Assembly (NCBI GenBank): GCA_036000645.1
Contig: DASYVA010000021.1
Span: 1 to 46,754 of the forward strand
Direction of reading: 5' to 3'
DNA from: Candidatus Methylomirabilis sp.
Lineage (GTDB): Bacteria > Methylomirabilota > Methylomirabilia > Methylomirabilales > JACPAU01
DNA: 46,754 nucleotides
In this document: positions 15,961 through 24,360 of the stretch, in pieces
Layout of the letters: every line of letters begins with the position of its first letter
Numbering within the stretch: position 1 is the stretch's first letter
The notes under the pieces: generated by a model
Told to the model about the DNA's origin: nothing
The model's input: the letters and a program-made list of their open reading frames with translations, nothing else
The model's database searches: none
Made by a program: the position numbers and the translations under genes

Positions 15961-17403
15961 CTACCGATCCGCCCGGCGCCTCGGGCGCCGCCGGCCCTCC
16001 GTGTCTTCCCTGTCGGCTTCCCCCTCCACTACCTCCAGCGCCGGTCTGGGCGGCGCCTCCGGGCGGGCGGCCGCGGCGAGGCCCGGCTCCGCCGCCGGTG
16101 CTTCCGGGGCCTTGGCCGGCACCTCGAGCCGCAGCGCGTCGGCCAGGACCTCGGCGATCGTCACCCGCTCCAGGACCTCGGTGCGGACCTGGGTGCCCTG
16201 CTCGATGAGGTGGGTCAGGTAGCCCTTCAGGACGTCGTCGGGGCCGACCATCAGGCTGCTGGCGTTCCCCCCGAGCGCCCGCACGATCTCGCCCACGGTG
16301 ACGTTGCCCGGCGCCCGCTGCAGGACGACCTGCTCCCTCCGGTCCTCCTGGTGGAAGAGGATGCCCACCTCGCACAGGCGCCCCAGGATCTCGCGGGTGA
16401 GCCCCTCGGGCGCGTCCACCGCGTAGCGCAGCTCCTCCGGGCTCGCCGGCTTGCGCCCCTGCACCTGCCGCACCGCCGCCTCGATGACGAAGCGGAGGCC
16501 GAAGTACTCCCGGATGAGGAAGGAGCCCATCATTCCGCCCCGGATCTTGTGGCGGTGCGGGAACTGATGAACGAAGGCCACCTCGGCGCCGAACAGCACC
16601 ACCGCCCAGGTGAGATAGAGCCAGACGAGGAAGACCGGAACGATGGCCAGCGGCCCGTAGAGGGTCCCGTAGGAGGCGAAGTACCGGATGTAGACGTCGA
16701 AGCCGATCTTCGCCGCCTCCCAGACGGTGCCCGCCACCACCGCGCCCCGAAGCGCCGCCGTCACCCGGACGCGGGTGTGGGGCAGCAGGTCGTACAGCAG
16801 GTAGAAGGCGATCCAGTTCAGGAACAGGGGAAAGAAGGCAGGGAGGGCCCACTTGACCGCCTGGACGGTCACGAGGCGCTCGAGCCAGGGGATGGTCGGG
16901 GCCCGGTTCGTCAGGTAGATCGACAGGGAGACGATGACGGGGGTCAGGGTGATGAGCCCCCAGTAGGTGATGAACTTCTCCGGGAAGGACCGGCGCGCCC
17001 GGACCTGCCAGATCTCGTTGAAGGTCCGCTCGATGACGTGAAAGAGATAGACCGCCGTCGCCAGGAAGGCGAGGCCCCCGAGGATGCTCACGGTCGAGAG
17101 GCGGTGCGTGAACTGGAGCAGGTACTCGGTGACCGCCTCCATGGAGCCGGGGAGGAGATGGGCGGAGAGGATCTCCCGCACCCGGGCCTCGATGTCCTCC
17201 CGGGGCGTCACCCAGGCGAAGGCCGCCATCGCCAGCGCCAGGACCGGCACCAGGTTCAGGATGGTCATGTAGGCCAGGACCGCCGCCCGGCTCAGGCACG
17301 CATCCTCCGCGAACTCCCGGCCCGCCTTGGTCAGGATCTCCAGGAAGGTGAGGCGCTTCGGCTTCGCGGCGGTGCGGGCGCGCGCCCGCGTGATCGTCCA
17401 CAT
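15961..17403 (-). CDS. YihY/BrkB family inner-membrane protein with C-terminal winged-helix-like extension
   Basis: A 480-residue polytopic protein. The YihY core (residues about 20-290) begins ACLSRAAVLAYMTILNLVPV and has about six membrane spans. The family motif region includes LYGPLAIVPVFLVWLYLTW and VVLFGAEVAFVHQ. Residues about 300-420 form a soluble extension that looks like a winged helix (GLTREILGRLCEVGILFHQE, VGEIVRALGG), as found in many environmental YihY proteins. An acidic, Pro-rich tail ends the protein. The old name 'ribonuclease BN' for this family is a misassignment. It starts 4 nt after the amidase gene stop, so the two are co-transcribed. Confidence 0.9.
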   Translation of the reverse strand: MWTITRARARTAAKPKRLTFLEILTKAGREFAEDACLSRAAVLAYMTILNLVPVLALAMAAFAWVTPREDIEARVREILSAHLLPGSMEAVTEYLLQFTHRLSTVSILGGLAFLATAVYLFHVIERTFNEIWQVRARRSFPEKFITYWGLITLTPVIVSLSIYLTNRAPTIPWLERLVTVQAVKWALPAFFPLFLNWIAFYLLYDLLPHTRVRVTAALRGAVVAGTVWEAAKIGFDVYIRYFASYGTLYGPLAIVPVFLVWLYLTWAVVLFGAEVAFVHQFPHRHKIRGGMMGSFLIREYFGLRFVIEAAVRQVQGRKPASPEELRYAVDAPEGLTREILGRLCEVGILFHQEDRREQVVLQRAPGNVTVGEIVRALGGNASSLMVGPDDVLKGYLTHLIEQGTQVRTEVLERVTIAEVLADALRLEVPAKAPEAPAAEPGLAAAARPEAPPRPALEVVEGEADREDTEGRRRPRRRADR

Positions 17404-17407
17404 GGCG

Positions 17408-18241
17408 TCAGGCCAGCTCCCCGTAGAGGCCGGGCCGCCGGTCCCGGAAGAAGGTCCAGGTCTCCCGGACCTCCGGAATCCGGTCCAGGTCCAGGTCGGC
17501 CAGGATCACCCCTTCGTTGGGCCCGCTCGGCTCCGCCACGAACTCCCCGCCGGGGTCGACGGCGAAGGAGCGCCCGTAGAACCCGATGCGCGGCTCCTGG
17601 CCGATCCGGTTCACCCGGAGGATGTAGCAGCCGTTCGCCTGCGCGTTGGCGGCGATGGCCCGCTCCCACTTGGCCGCCCCGGCCGGCAGGGAGGCGGCGG
17701 TGGGGGCGCAGATGATCTCCGCCCCCTTCAGGGCCAGGATCCGGCTCCCCTCCGGGAAGAAGTTGTCCCAGCAGATCTGGATGCCGACCCGGGCGTAGCG
17801 GGTGGAGAAGACCGGGAACCCCAGATCTCCCGGCGTGAAGTAGAACTTCTCCTCGTAGTGGGGGAGCTCTGGGATGTGCGTCTTCCGGTAGCGGCCGACC
17901 AGCGCCCCGTCGGCGTCGATGACCGCGGCGGCGTTGTAGTACAGGCCGTCCAAGGCCTTCTCGAAGACGGGCGCCACCAGCACCACCTCCCGCCGCTTGG
18001 CGAAATCCTGCAGCGCCTCCACCGCCGGCCCCGGAATCGGCTCCGCGAGGCGGGTCTGCGACGCCTCAGCGGCGACCGGGAACCAGGGCCAGGCGAAGCA
18101 CTCCGCGAAGCAGAGGAGCTTCGCCCCCCGTTCCGCGGCGATGGCTGCCAGCGCGAGCCCGCGCTCCACGTTCCGCTCGACCTCCGGCCCGCCCGGCATC
18201 TGGATGCCCGCAACGGTCACGACCCGCCTCGTCCCCGCCAT
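17408..18241 (-). CDS. Carbon-nitrogen hydrolase, N-carbamoylputrescine amidase-like
   Basis: A 277-residue nitrilase-superfamily amidase. The Glu-Lys-Cys triad is visible: E in LLCFAECFAWPWF, K in YRKTHIPELPHYEEKFYF, and C in VGIQICWDNFFPEG. The HIP...EKFYFTPGDLGF block is typical of N-carbamoylputrescine amidases (putrescine synthesis from agmatine), but close relatives use other ureido or amide substrates. The ATG at 18241 follows GAGGAGGGGAGC, and the frame upstream of it is unlike the family. It is 68 nt downstream of the MBL gene. Confidence 0.85.
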   Translation of the reverse strand: MAGTRRVVTVAGIQMPGGPEVERNVERGLALAAIAAERGAKLLCFAECFAWPWFPVAAEASQTRLAEPIPGPAVEALQDFAKRREVVLVAPVFEKALDGLYYNAAAVIDADGALVGRYRKTHIPELPHYEEKFYFTPGDLGFPVFSTRYARVGIQICWDNFFPEGSRILALKGAEIICAPTAASLPAGAAKWERAIAANAQANGCYILRVNRIGQEPRIGFYGRSFAVDPGGEFVAEPSGPNEGVILADLDLDRIPEVRETWTFFRDRRPGLYGELA

Positions 18242-18309
18242 GCTCCCCTCCTCGTCGCGTCGACCTGCAGCAAGAGGCGTGCCTGAATCGCCGGACCGCG
18301 TTGCTTCCG

Positions 18310-19212
18310 CTACTCCCCCGCCAGCTCCCGGTAGACGCGCGTGAAGGTCCCGCGCAGCCACTCCTTCCCGGGCCACTCGTCGTACTGGGGGAGGCGGGCC
18401 TGCGCGAGGACGCCCTCCAGGTCCTGGCCGGCCGCCCGTCGCCGCTGGACTTCCGCCCGAAGGTCCAGGACGTACTGCCGCAAGACGGCGAGGTCGGCCG
18501 GCCCCCCGATGGCGCCGTGGGCGGGGACGACCACGGCGGGCTGCAGGGCGGCGAGGCGGTCCAGGGCCCGGAGGATCCCCGCGCTGCTTCCGTCCGCCAG
18601 GTTCAGGTGCCGCCGGATGTTCACCGCCCCGCCGCCGAAGAGCACGCCCTCCTGCGGAAGCCAAACGGCCGCGTCCCCCTGCGTGTGGGCATCGGGCAGG
18701 TGCGTGAGGCGCACCTCGACCCCGCCCAGATGGAGCGTCAGGACGTCGGTGAAGGTGAGGTCCGGCAGGACCATCCGGTAGCCCCGTAGGCTCTCCGCGG
18801 CCTCGGGATAGCGGGTCGCGAACAGCGTCGCGAGGGCGCGGGGGTCCATCCGCGCCATGGCCGCCCGCGTCGCCTCGTGGGCGACGAGGAGGGCGGGGGG
18901 GCTGAAGACGAAGGCCCCCACGTGGTGGTCCGGATGGGGCTGCGTGACGATCAGGTACCGGACGTCCAGCCGGCTCCGGAGGAGCGCCCGCCGGATCCGC
19001 TCGCTGTCCGCCGGCGTGTGGCCGGTGTCCACCAGGACATAACCGACCGGAGTCCGGATGATGCCCGCATTGGCCCGGTCTCCGTCCTTCCCCCGGTACA
19101 CCAGGACCGAGGGGCCGACCTGCACGAAGGGCTCGAGGTCCTGCGCGGCCGCCGGGCCCGTTGCCGCGCCCAGGAGGGCCACGGCAAAGGCGGGGCTCCC
19201 GATGCGCCTCAC
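18310..19212 (-). CDS. Periplasmic MBL-fold metallo-hydrolase with a Gln for the first zinc ligand
   Basis: A 300-residue metallo-beta-lactamase-fold protein with a signal peptide (FAVALLGAATGPAAAQ). The metal motif is TQPHPDHHVGAF: where the family has HxHxDH, the first His is Gln. The other ligands look present (H of DAHTQGD, the Asp of PDH, H of VPAHGAIGG). Gln at this place is known in GOB-type B3 beta-lactamases. Overall it resembles the SoxH/quinoprotein-relay hydrolases rather than a beta-lactamase. The GTG overlaps the stop of the DUF4197 gene as GTGA. Confidence 0.85.
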   Translation of the reverse strand: MRRIGSPAFAVALLGAATGPAAAQDLEPFVQVGPSVLVYRGKDGDRANAGIIRTPVGYVLVDTGHTPADSERIRRALLRSRLDVRYLIVTQPHPDHHVGAFVFSPPALLVAHEATRAAMARMDPRALATLFATRYPEAAESLRGYRMVLPDLTFTDVLTLHLGGVEVRLTHLPDAHTQGDAAVWLPQEGVLFGGGAVNIRRHLNLADGSSAGILRALDRLAALQPAVVVPAHGAIGGPADLAVLRQYVLDLRAEVQRRRAAGQDLEGVLAQARLPQYDEWPGKEWLRGTFTRVYRELAGE

Positions 19213-19931
19213 CGGGCGAAGACCTCCTGCAGGATGGCGGTCACCCGGGCCGCCGGGTCGGTCCGGATCCTCCGCTCCTCGTCTGCCACGAGCAGGAAGA
19301 GCCCGTCCAGGCTCTTCATGGTCACGTACTGATCCAGGTCCAGGTCCGGGCGGCTGGCCAGGGGCAGGGCCGTGTAGCGGGTCGTGAGATCCTGGTAGAG
19401 CCGCGTCACGCCGACCTGCTCCATGCTGCCGTGGACGATGGGGCGGAAGAGCGCGGTGAGCCGCGCCGAGGTCTGGGCCTTGAAGTAGCGGGTGGCCTCG
19501 TCCTCCTGGCCCTCCAGGATCTGCCGCGCGCCCTCGAAGGTCATCGCCGTGACGGCGTCCAGGAAGATGGCCGTCGCGGCCGGCGCGGCTTGCTCCGCCG
19601 CCCGGTTCATGCTCAGGACGAACTCGTCCACCTGGCGAGCGAGGCCCATCGCCTTAAGGGTGTCGGCCAGCCGCTTGAGGCGGGGGGGCATCGGGATCCT
19701 GATTCGGGGGTTCCCGAAATAGCCACCCGCCTGCGAGGTGAGCTCCACGGCGTGCCCGGTCCCCACCCGGAGCGCCTCCTTGAGGCCGGCGACGATCTGC
19801 TCCTCGGCGAGCGGCGCCCTCCCGAAACCGGCTCCCAACTCCCGGGTGAACTGGTCCCACTGGCCGGGCGCGCAGGCCGCCAGGGCAAGGCCCAGCGCCG
19901 CCGCGTAGGCCGCTGCCTGTGTTCTTCCCAC
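19209..19931 (-). CDS. DUF4197 family lipoprotein
   Basis: A 240-residue lipoprotein with lipobox LALAAC. The body matches DUF4197: AEEQIVAGLKEALRVGTGHA, GGYFGNPRIRIPMPPRLKRL, then AAPAATAIFLDAVTAMTFEG, and FRPIVHGSMEQVGVTRLYQ. The GTG start follows GGAGGAGGAG. It is the first gene of a unit that continues into the MBL hydrolase, amidase and YihY genes. A TTGACA promoter lies about 55 nt upstream. The family has no known function. Confidence 0.88.
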   Translation of the reverse strand: MGRTQAAAYAAALGLALAACAPGQWDQFTRELGAGFGRAPLAEEQIVAGLKEALRVGTGHAVELTSQAGGYFGNPRIRIPMPPRLKRLADTLKAMGLARQVDEFVLSMNRAAEQAAPAATAIFLDAVTAMTFEGARQILEGQEDEATRYFKAQTSARLTALFRPIVHGSMEQVGVTRLYQDLTTRYTALPLASRPDLDLDQYVTMKSLDGLFLLVADEERRIRTDPAARVTAILQEVFAR

Positions 19932-19981
19932 CGGCTCCTCCTCCGGCGCCGCGGCATCCCTCCGCCGGCGCGCGTCCGCCC

Positions 19982-20010
19982 ACCGTACTTCCCCTCTCGA
20001 TGCCTGTCAA
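19982..20010 (-). promoter_or_regulatory. Sigma-70 promoter for the DUF4197 - MBL - amidase - YihY unit
   Basis: Minus strand: TTGACA (20005-20010, perfect), 17 bp, TACGGT (19982-19987). The -10 is poor, but the position is right for the DUF4197 gene. Confidence 0.5.
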
Positions 20011-20200
20011 CCTGGAATCCTCCACCGCGTCCCGGTTCCCGCTATCCCTTTGTCGCGGTCCCCCTACTGCCCGGTATAGGCCCGACGGGCTTCGGAGGGT
20101 CTCTTTCACCGCCGCTCCGGCGTGAAGGGCCCGGGCCGAGGGACAGCAGGCGCGGGACTTAGCACGCCGGCCCCCGGCTCGCCGCGCCGCTGGCATTACG

Positions 20201-20434
20201 GTGGGGGTCCTCCCCCCCTACCGGCGGATGGGGATCGGGAAGGCCCTGGTGGCCGAGGTCTACCGCCGGGCGCTCGCGAAGGGGTACCGCTCGGCCCACC
20301 ACTGCCTGATCCGAGAGGGAAGTCCGGCCGCAAGCTTCGACGCCGGCCTCGGGCGGGTTCACAAGCGCTACGCAGTCTACGAGATGCCGCTGGAGGGATC
20401 CCCGACGGGCAAGAGCGGCCCTGCCACCCCCTAG
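20201..20434 (+). pseudogene. Truncated GNAT acetyltransferase (C-terminal half only)
   Basis: The frame encodes the acetyl-CoA-binding half of a GNAT enzyme: VGVLPPYRRMGIGKALVAEV carries the R-x-x-G-x-G/A pyrophosphate loop. It continues through YRRALAKGYRSAHHCLI to the last strand (VYEMPL). A GNAT domain needs about 140-150 residues, and the first half is absent here. The 200 bp upstream have no matching coding sequence in any plus frame that I could see. It is therefore likely a decayed remnant. Upstream (19932-20200) lie only the DUF4197 promoter and GC-rich filler. Confidence 0.6.
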
Positions 20435-20444
20435 CGCAGGGCCG
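20416..20444. terminator. Possible hairpin between convergent genes
   Basis: A 9-bp inverted repeat, CGGCCCTGC / GCAGGGCCG, with an 11-nt loop spans the stop of the GNAT remnant. No T tract follows on either side, so termination is only a guess. Confidence 0.3.
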
Positions 20445-20495
20445 TCGAATTGCGGCTACTGCTTAGACGACGGCTCACGTGCCGGGCCGAGCCCA

Positions 20496-20888
20496 TCAGC
20501 CGCCGAGGGCCGCCATCGCCTTGGCCACGTTGGAGACGGTGAGAACGACCGTCGCCTGCCCCCCGGACCCGGTGGTCGTCGCGTAGGCGCACTTGATATT
20601 CACCTTGGCCCGCGCCAGCTTCCCGGCCACCTGCGCCAGGGAGCCCGGCCGGTTCTCCAGCGTCAGGGCCAGCGCCTCCTCGATCCCGGCCCGGAGCTTC
20701 GCCTGCTTCAGGACCGCCTGCGCCCGGGATGCCTCCCCGACCACGAGGCGGACCTTCCCCTTGCCCGCGGTCTCCGGGGCGCAGACCCCGTCCACGTTGA
20801 TCCCCGCGTTGGCGAGGGTCGCGCAGAGCGTTGCCAGGACCCCGGGCTTGCTCTGCATCCTCAGCGCGAGCTGCGTCACCTTCCGCAT
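20496..20888 (-). CDS. Tandem ACT domain protein
   Basis: A 130-residue protein made of two ACT domains. The first begins VTQLALRMQSKPGVLATLCA and the second ALALTLENRPGSLAQVAGKL. Both show the Pro-Gly-x-Leu turn where regulatory amino acids bind. Free-standing two-ACT proteins are thought to be amino-acid-responsive regulators, but the ligand and partner are unknown. The ATG at 20888 follows GGGAGGGGAGACCC. It lies 55 nt after the YiiX-like gene on the same strand. Confidence 0.88.
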   Translation of the reverse strand: MRKVTQLALRMQSKPGVLATLCATLANAGINVDGVCAPETAGKGKVRLVVGEASRAQAVLKQAKLRAGIEEALALTLENRPGSLAQVAGKLARAKVNIKCAYATTTGSGGQATVVLTVSNVAKAMAALGG

Positions 20889-20943
20889 GGGTCTCCCCTC
20901 CCGACCACGCCGGTCCCTCCTGCCTCCCCGCCCCCCGCGCGCT

Positions 20944-22530
20944 TCACGAGCCGGGTCCCTCGCGGACCCTCTCCTCCGCCGCCGGTCCCCGAGCCGGGCG
21001 CTCGGCGGACTGGAAGAACCTCTCCAGATTCGCCAGGGGGGCCCGCCCCGTCCAGAAGTTCCCGTCCAGGAAGAGCACAAAGTCGAGCTGGCGCATCTGC
21101 GGCAGGCCGGCCGCCTCCCCCAGTCGGTCCAGGGCGTACTCCCGCCCCACCATCCGCACGATCTCGTCGGGCGGGAGCGTGTCCCGCCCCAGGATGCGAA
21201 CCAGGGGGAACCCGATCCGCTCGCCAGCGATGAACTCGTCGTAGGCGCGGAAGACCAGCTCCGTGCAGGCCAGCCGGTCGGTGGAGAAAAAGTCAAAGTC
21301 GAAATCGTACGGCTTGCCGTAGTGCGAGAACGCCCGCGCGATCGCGGCGTCCTTCCGCGCCTCCGAGACCCGCGGCCGGAGAACGGCGATCTGATCCGCG
21401 GCCGCCGTCTCCTCGAGAGAAGAAGAAATCACCCCCCACACCACCGCCTCGATCGCCCGATGCTCGAACCCGTTCCGGTCGGGTTGCCGGTATCGCTCCA
21501 GGTGCGGCTGGACCAGGGGGTGGGTGGCGAGCCCCCGCCGCTCGAGGTCCGCGGCGGTGCCCACGTAGAGCGCCATGTGGGGCCAGTACCCCGGCAGGAA
21601 CCCGTTGCTCAGGTACCAGTTCCGCCGCTCCAGGATGATGTCCCCAGGTTGCAGTATCCCCTTCAGCTCCTGCACCTGCTCGCGGCTGATGAGCGGCCGG
21701 GAGATCCAGACCTTCGTCTGGCTGGCGAAGGTCCCCACGATGGCCGCGGCATTATACGTCGGCAGGCGACGGAGAAGACCGAGCCTCCGCCACAGGATAT
21801 CCCACTTCCCCGCCCAGATGTTGACGGCGTTCGCCTCGATGAACTGCTGCTGCTGCTGGATGGTGTCGTGGAGCCAGCCGAACTCCGAGCCTTCCACCAG
21901 CCCGTGGTGCGCCATCCGGGGCGCCTGCGCCGTGTAGAAGTCCCAGGCCTCCCCCACGAGCTGCACGTTGGTGAGGGAGGTGATGTTGCTGTAGACCGTC
22001 TCGAAGATATCGGGCGGGATCCCCCAGACCGGCTCCGGCTCGTTCAGCTTGGCGCGGGCCAGGGGGCGGGCCCGAAAGGTCGTCACCAGCAGGATCCCTT
22101 CCCGGTAAAGGATCAGCCCGGAGACGTAGGCCAGGAGGAAGCTCTTCAGCCGGAGATCTTCCCGGCCGACGGTCTCGAAGGAGCTGTGGTACCCGAGGAG
22201 CCGGAGGAGGACGGACCGGTAGTTGAGGTAGCTCTGGAGCAGGGCCCGGATCCGGTCGTTCTCGTCCTGCGTGTAGGACCGGGTGGCACGATCCCCCAGA
22301 AGGGCGGCCTCCCGGGTGACGTGCTGCTCCAGGGCTGCCAGCCCCTGGATCACATGGCGGACCGCCACGAGGTCCCGCGCGATCTTCTCCTCCAGGGCGC
22401 TCTCCGAGACGCCCGAGAGATCCTCGCCCCGCAGCGCGATCGTCTCCCCGGGTTCCTTCCGGATGGCAGCCTGGCAGGAAACACACAGGAGGAGGGCAGC
22501 GACCGAGACGGAGGAGCGGGTGCACTGCAT
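20944..22530 (-). CDS. YiiX/NlpC-P60-like lipoprotein hydrolase
   Basis: A 528-residue protein with a signal sequence ending LLLCVSC, so probably a lipoprotein. The N-terminal 270 residues are helical and unrecognised. The C-terminal part is a permuted NlpC/P60-type (YiiX/YebB-like) domain. It contains LQPGDIILERRNWYLSNGFL, WPHMALYVG (His), the segment from GKPYDFDFDFF, and TDRLACTELVFRAYD with the Cys nucleophile followed by the helix. Such enzymes cut amide or ester bonds in peptidoglycan or lipids; the substrate is unknown. The ATG follows GAGGGCAGGCC, and it has its own promoter inside the 3' end of the radical SAM gene. Confidence 0.83.
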   Translation of the reverse strand: MQCTRSSVSVAALLLCVSCQAAIRKEPGETIALRGEDLSGVSESALEEKIARDLVAVRHVIQGLAALEQHVTREAALLGDRATRSYTQDENDRIRALLQSYLNYRSVLLRLLGYHSSFETVGREDLRLKSFLLAYVSGLILYREGILLVTTFRARPLARAKLNEPEPVWGIPPDIFETVYSNITSLTNVQLVGEAWDFYTAQAPRMAHHGLVEGSEFGWLHDTIQQQQQFIEANAVNIWAGKWDILWRRLGLLRRLPTYNAAAIVGTFASQTKVWISRPLISREQVQELKGILQPGDIILERRNWYLSNGFLPGYWPHMALYVGTAADLERRGLATHPLVQPHLERYRQPDRNGFEHRAIEAVVWGVISSSLEETAAADQIAVLRPRVSEARKDAAIARAFSHYGKPYDFDFDFFSTDRLACTELVFRAYDEFIAGERIGFPLVRILGRDTLPPDEIVRMVGREYALDRLGEAAGLPQMRQLDFVLFLDGNFWTGRAPLANLERFFQSAERPARGPAAEERVREGPGS

Positions 22531-22547
22531 GGCCTGCCCTCGACGTC

Positions 22548-22577
22548 CCTATACCGGCTCCGCTGTCCCCCTGTCAA
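22548..22577 (-). promoter_or_regulatory. Sigma-70 promoter of the YiiX-like gene, inside the radical SAM 3' end
   Basis: Minus strand: TTGACA (22572-22577, perfect), 18 bp, TATAGG (22548-22553). It lies within the last codons of the radical SAM gene, about 20 nt before the ATG. Confidence 0.6.
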
Positions 22578-24000
22578 GCGCCCCGGGCCCCCCCGCTGCC
22601 TCGGGGCGGGGCGGGGGATCCGGCGACGTGGGCGAGGTGCGGGGGAACTCGGCGAAGCGAAAGGCGCGCCCGAAGCGGGCTTCGGCGGCCGCCCGGACGG
22701 CCTGCATCACCTCGGGAGTGACGACGGCAATCCCGTGCTCCTCCGCGTAGCGCTCCACGCCCCGCGCCACCATTCCCCGGGCGAAGGCCGGCAGGCGCTG
22801 CAGGCGCTCCCGCGCCGCCGCAGTCCATTCCCGCGCGAGGCGAAGTTCCAGGCCGAACGTCTGCTCCGCGGGGAGCGTGATCACCCGCCCGCCGTACGCC
22901 CCCGGCTGGTAGGCGCAGGCCGGGTCCTCGGCGAGGTAGTCCCCGAACGTCGCATAGGCCCGGCAGCGGCACCCCCCACAGATCTGCGAGAACTCGCAGG
23001 CGCCGCAGCGCCCCCCGAGGCGCCCCTCCCGGAGGTCGCCGAGGATGCCGGCGGTGCGCCAGATGGCGTCGAAGGCCTGCTCCCGGAGGTTTCCGGCGGA
23101 GACCGGCAGGTACGGGCAGGGGGTGACGTCCCCCTCCGGGGTGATCCGGCAGTAGGCCTTCCCCGCGGGGCAGCTCCCGTGGGCGTAATTCGCGAGCAGC
23201 GGGGAGCCGGGGTCGAGGGCGTACAGGATCCGCCGGAAATGGGGCGCGCACTTCGCGCGGATGAGGAGCGCGCCCGAGCGGCCCGCGGGGACGGTCCACG
23301 GATCCTCCGGGCGGTCGAGGGCGGACGGGGCCGGGGCGTCCCTGCCGCCCGCGGCCGTGCCGGCCCCCTGGACCCGGGCCAGATAGGTCAGGATCTGCTC
23401 GTACTGGGCGGGGGTGATGTCCGTCAGGTCCTGGCCGCGCCCCGTGCGCACCAGGAAGAAGAAGTTCAGGACCCGGGCGCCCAGGGACTGGGCCAGGTCG
23501 ACCATGGCCGGGATCTCTTCCACGTTCCAGGAGGTGACGCTCGTGTGGATGGAGAAGTCGAGGCCCTCCGCCCGGAGCGCCTCGGTGGCCCGGATCGCCC
23601 CCCGCCAGGACCCCGCGAGGTGGCGGAACGCGTCGTGCCGCTTCTCCTCGGTGGAGTCGAGGCTGATGCTGGCCCCCTGGATGCCGCTCGCCCGCATCAG
23701 GCGGGCCTGCCGCTCTCGCAGGAGCACCCCATTGGTCCCCAGGACCACCGTGAACCCCCGGGCGGCCGCCTCGGCGGCCAGGGGGAAGAGGTCCGGGCGC
23801 AGGAGCGGCTCCCCCCCCGTCAGGATGAGGAAGACATGCGGGTTGACGGCCGCGATCTCCCCCATCACCCGGCGGCACTCCGCGGTCGTGAGCTCCTGCG
23901 CGGTGTCCGCGCCGGCGGAGGCGCTCATGTAACAGTGGGCGCAGGTCAGGTTGCAGCGCCGGGTGAGGTTCCAGGAGACGGAGTACGCGCGGGAGGCCAT
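22549..24000 (-). CDS. Radical SAM/SPASM protein with C-terminal PCP_red domain
   Basis: A 483-residue enzyme. The radical SAM cluster motif is CNLTCAHC (C16, C20, C23), followed by LILTGGEPLLRPDLF and SISLDSTEEKRHDAFR. A SPASM-type cysteine set follows: C in SCPAGKAYC, DVTPCPYLP, and CGACEFSQICGGCRCRAY. Residues about 385-440 form a PCP_red helical domain (RLPAFARGMVARGVERYAEE), known from protochlorophyllide reductase subunits and some AhbD/NirJ-like radical SAM proteins. A role in tetrapyrrole or heme modification is therefore plausible but inferred. The ATG at 24000 follows GGAGGACCCG. Confidence 0.88.
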   Translation of the reverse strand: MASRAYSVSWNLTRRCNLTCAHCYMSASAGADTAQELTTAECRRVMGEIAAVNPHVFLILTGGEPLLRPDLFPLAAEAAARGFTVVLGTNGVLLRERQARLMRASGIQGASISLDSTEEKRHDAFRHLAGSWRGAIRATEALRAEGLDFSIHTSVTSWNVEEIPAMVDLAQSLGARVLNFFFLVRTGRGQDLTDITPAQYEQILTYLARVQGAGTAAGGRDAPAPSALDRPEDPWTVPAGRSGALLIRAKCAPHFRRILYALDPGSPLLANYAHGSCPAGKAYCRITPEGDVTPCPYLPVSAGNLREQAFDAIWRTAGILGDLREGRLGGRCGACEFSQICGGCRCRAYATFGDYLAEDPACAYQPGAYGGRVITLPAEQTFGLELRLAREWTAAARERLQRLPAFARGMVARGVERYAEEHGIAVVTPEVMQAVRAAAEARFGRAFRFAEFPRTSPTSPDPPPRPEAAGGPGALDRGTAEPV

Positions 24001-24028
24001 CGGGTCCTCCGGAGCAGGAAGGCGCCCG

Positions 24029-24037
24029 AGTATACCA
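24029..24037 (-). promoter_or_regulatory. Extended -10 promoter of the radical SAM gene
   Basis: Minus strand: TGG-TATACT (hexamer 24029-24034), a good extended -10 with no clear -35. It is about 30 nt before the ATG. Confidence 0.45.
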
Positions 24038-24249
24038 TCCGGGAGACCGGAATGCAGGTCCGGCTTCCCCAGCCAAGGAGGGACATGGCTTCTCCCGCGC
24101 GGGCCCGGCCCGGGCGGGAGGGGGGGCATACCTTGCCGGACGGGTGGTCCCCCGGGTATGGCGCCGGGCTCCGTGCCTGAGGGACTTCGCCACACCCCCA
24201 CCCGGCCTGGCCCCCGGATGGGGCCCCCACCTCCTCCTTGTCGGAGGCA

Positions 24250-24290
24250 GCCGGCCAGAACGGCCGGCGGGAGGGCTCCTGCCCCTCCCG
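24250..24290. promoter_or_regulatory. Two inverted repeats upstream of the sigma-54-type promoter
   Basis: Repeat 1 is GCCGGCC-agaac-GGCCGGC (24250-24268). Repeat 2 is CGGGAGGG/CCCTCCCG with a 7-nt loop (24268-24290). They lie about 70-110 bp before the -12 element, where enhancer-binding activators of RpoN usually bind. A simple hairpin role is also possible. The rest of 24035-24340 shows nothing clear. Confidence 0.35.
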
Positions 24291-24343
24291 GCACCCTTCG
24301 TTCGGCCCCTGAAGCCCCCTATCCTTTGTCTGGAGCAAACTTT

Positions 24344-24360
24344 TGGCACCCAAGTTGCAA
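24344..24360 (+). promoter_or_regulatory. Sigma-54 (RpoN) -24/-12 promoter
   Basis: Plus strand TGGCAC-N5-TTGCA: GG (24345-24346) and GC (24357-24358) are separated by exactly 10 bp. This matches the consensus TGGCAC(G)N4TTGC closely. It lies about 100 nt before the ATG of the membrane protein gene. A sigma-70 reading (TTGCAA...TACAAT) would have only a 15-bp spacer. Confidence 0.7.

Noticed and set aside
20593-24180. Very long (1195-codon) plus-strand open frame
   Set aside because: It is the antisense shadow of the ACT, YiiX-like and radical SAM genes; GC-rich codon bias keeps stops out.
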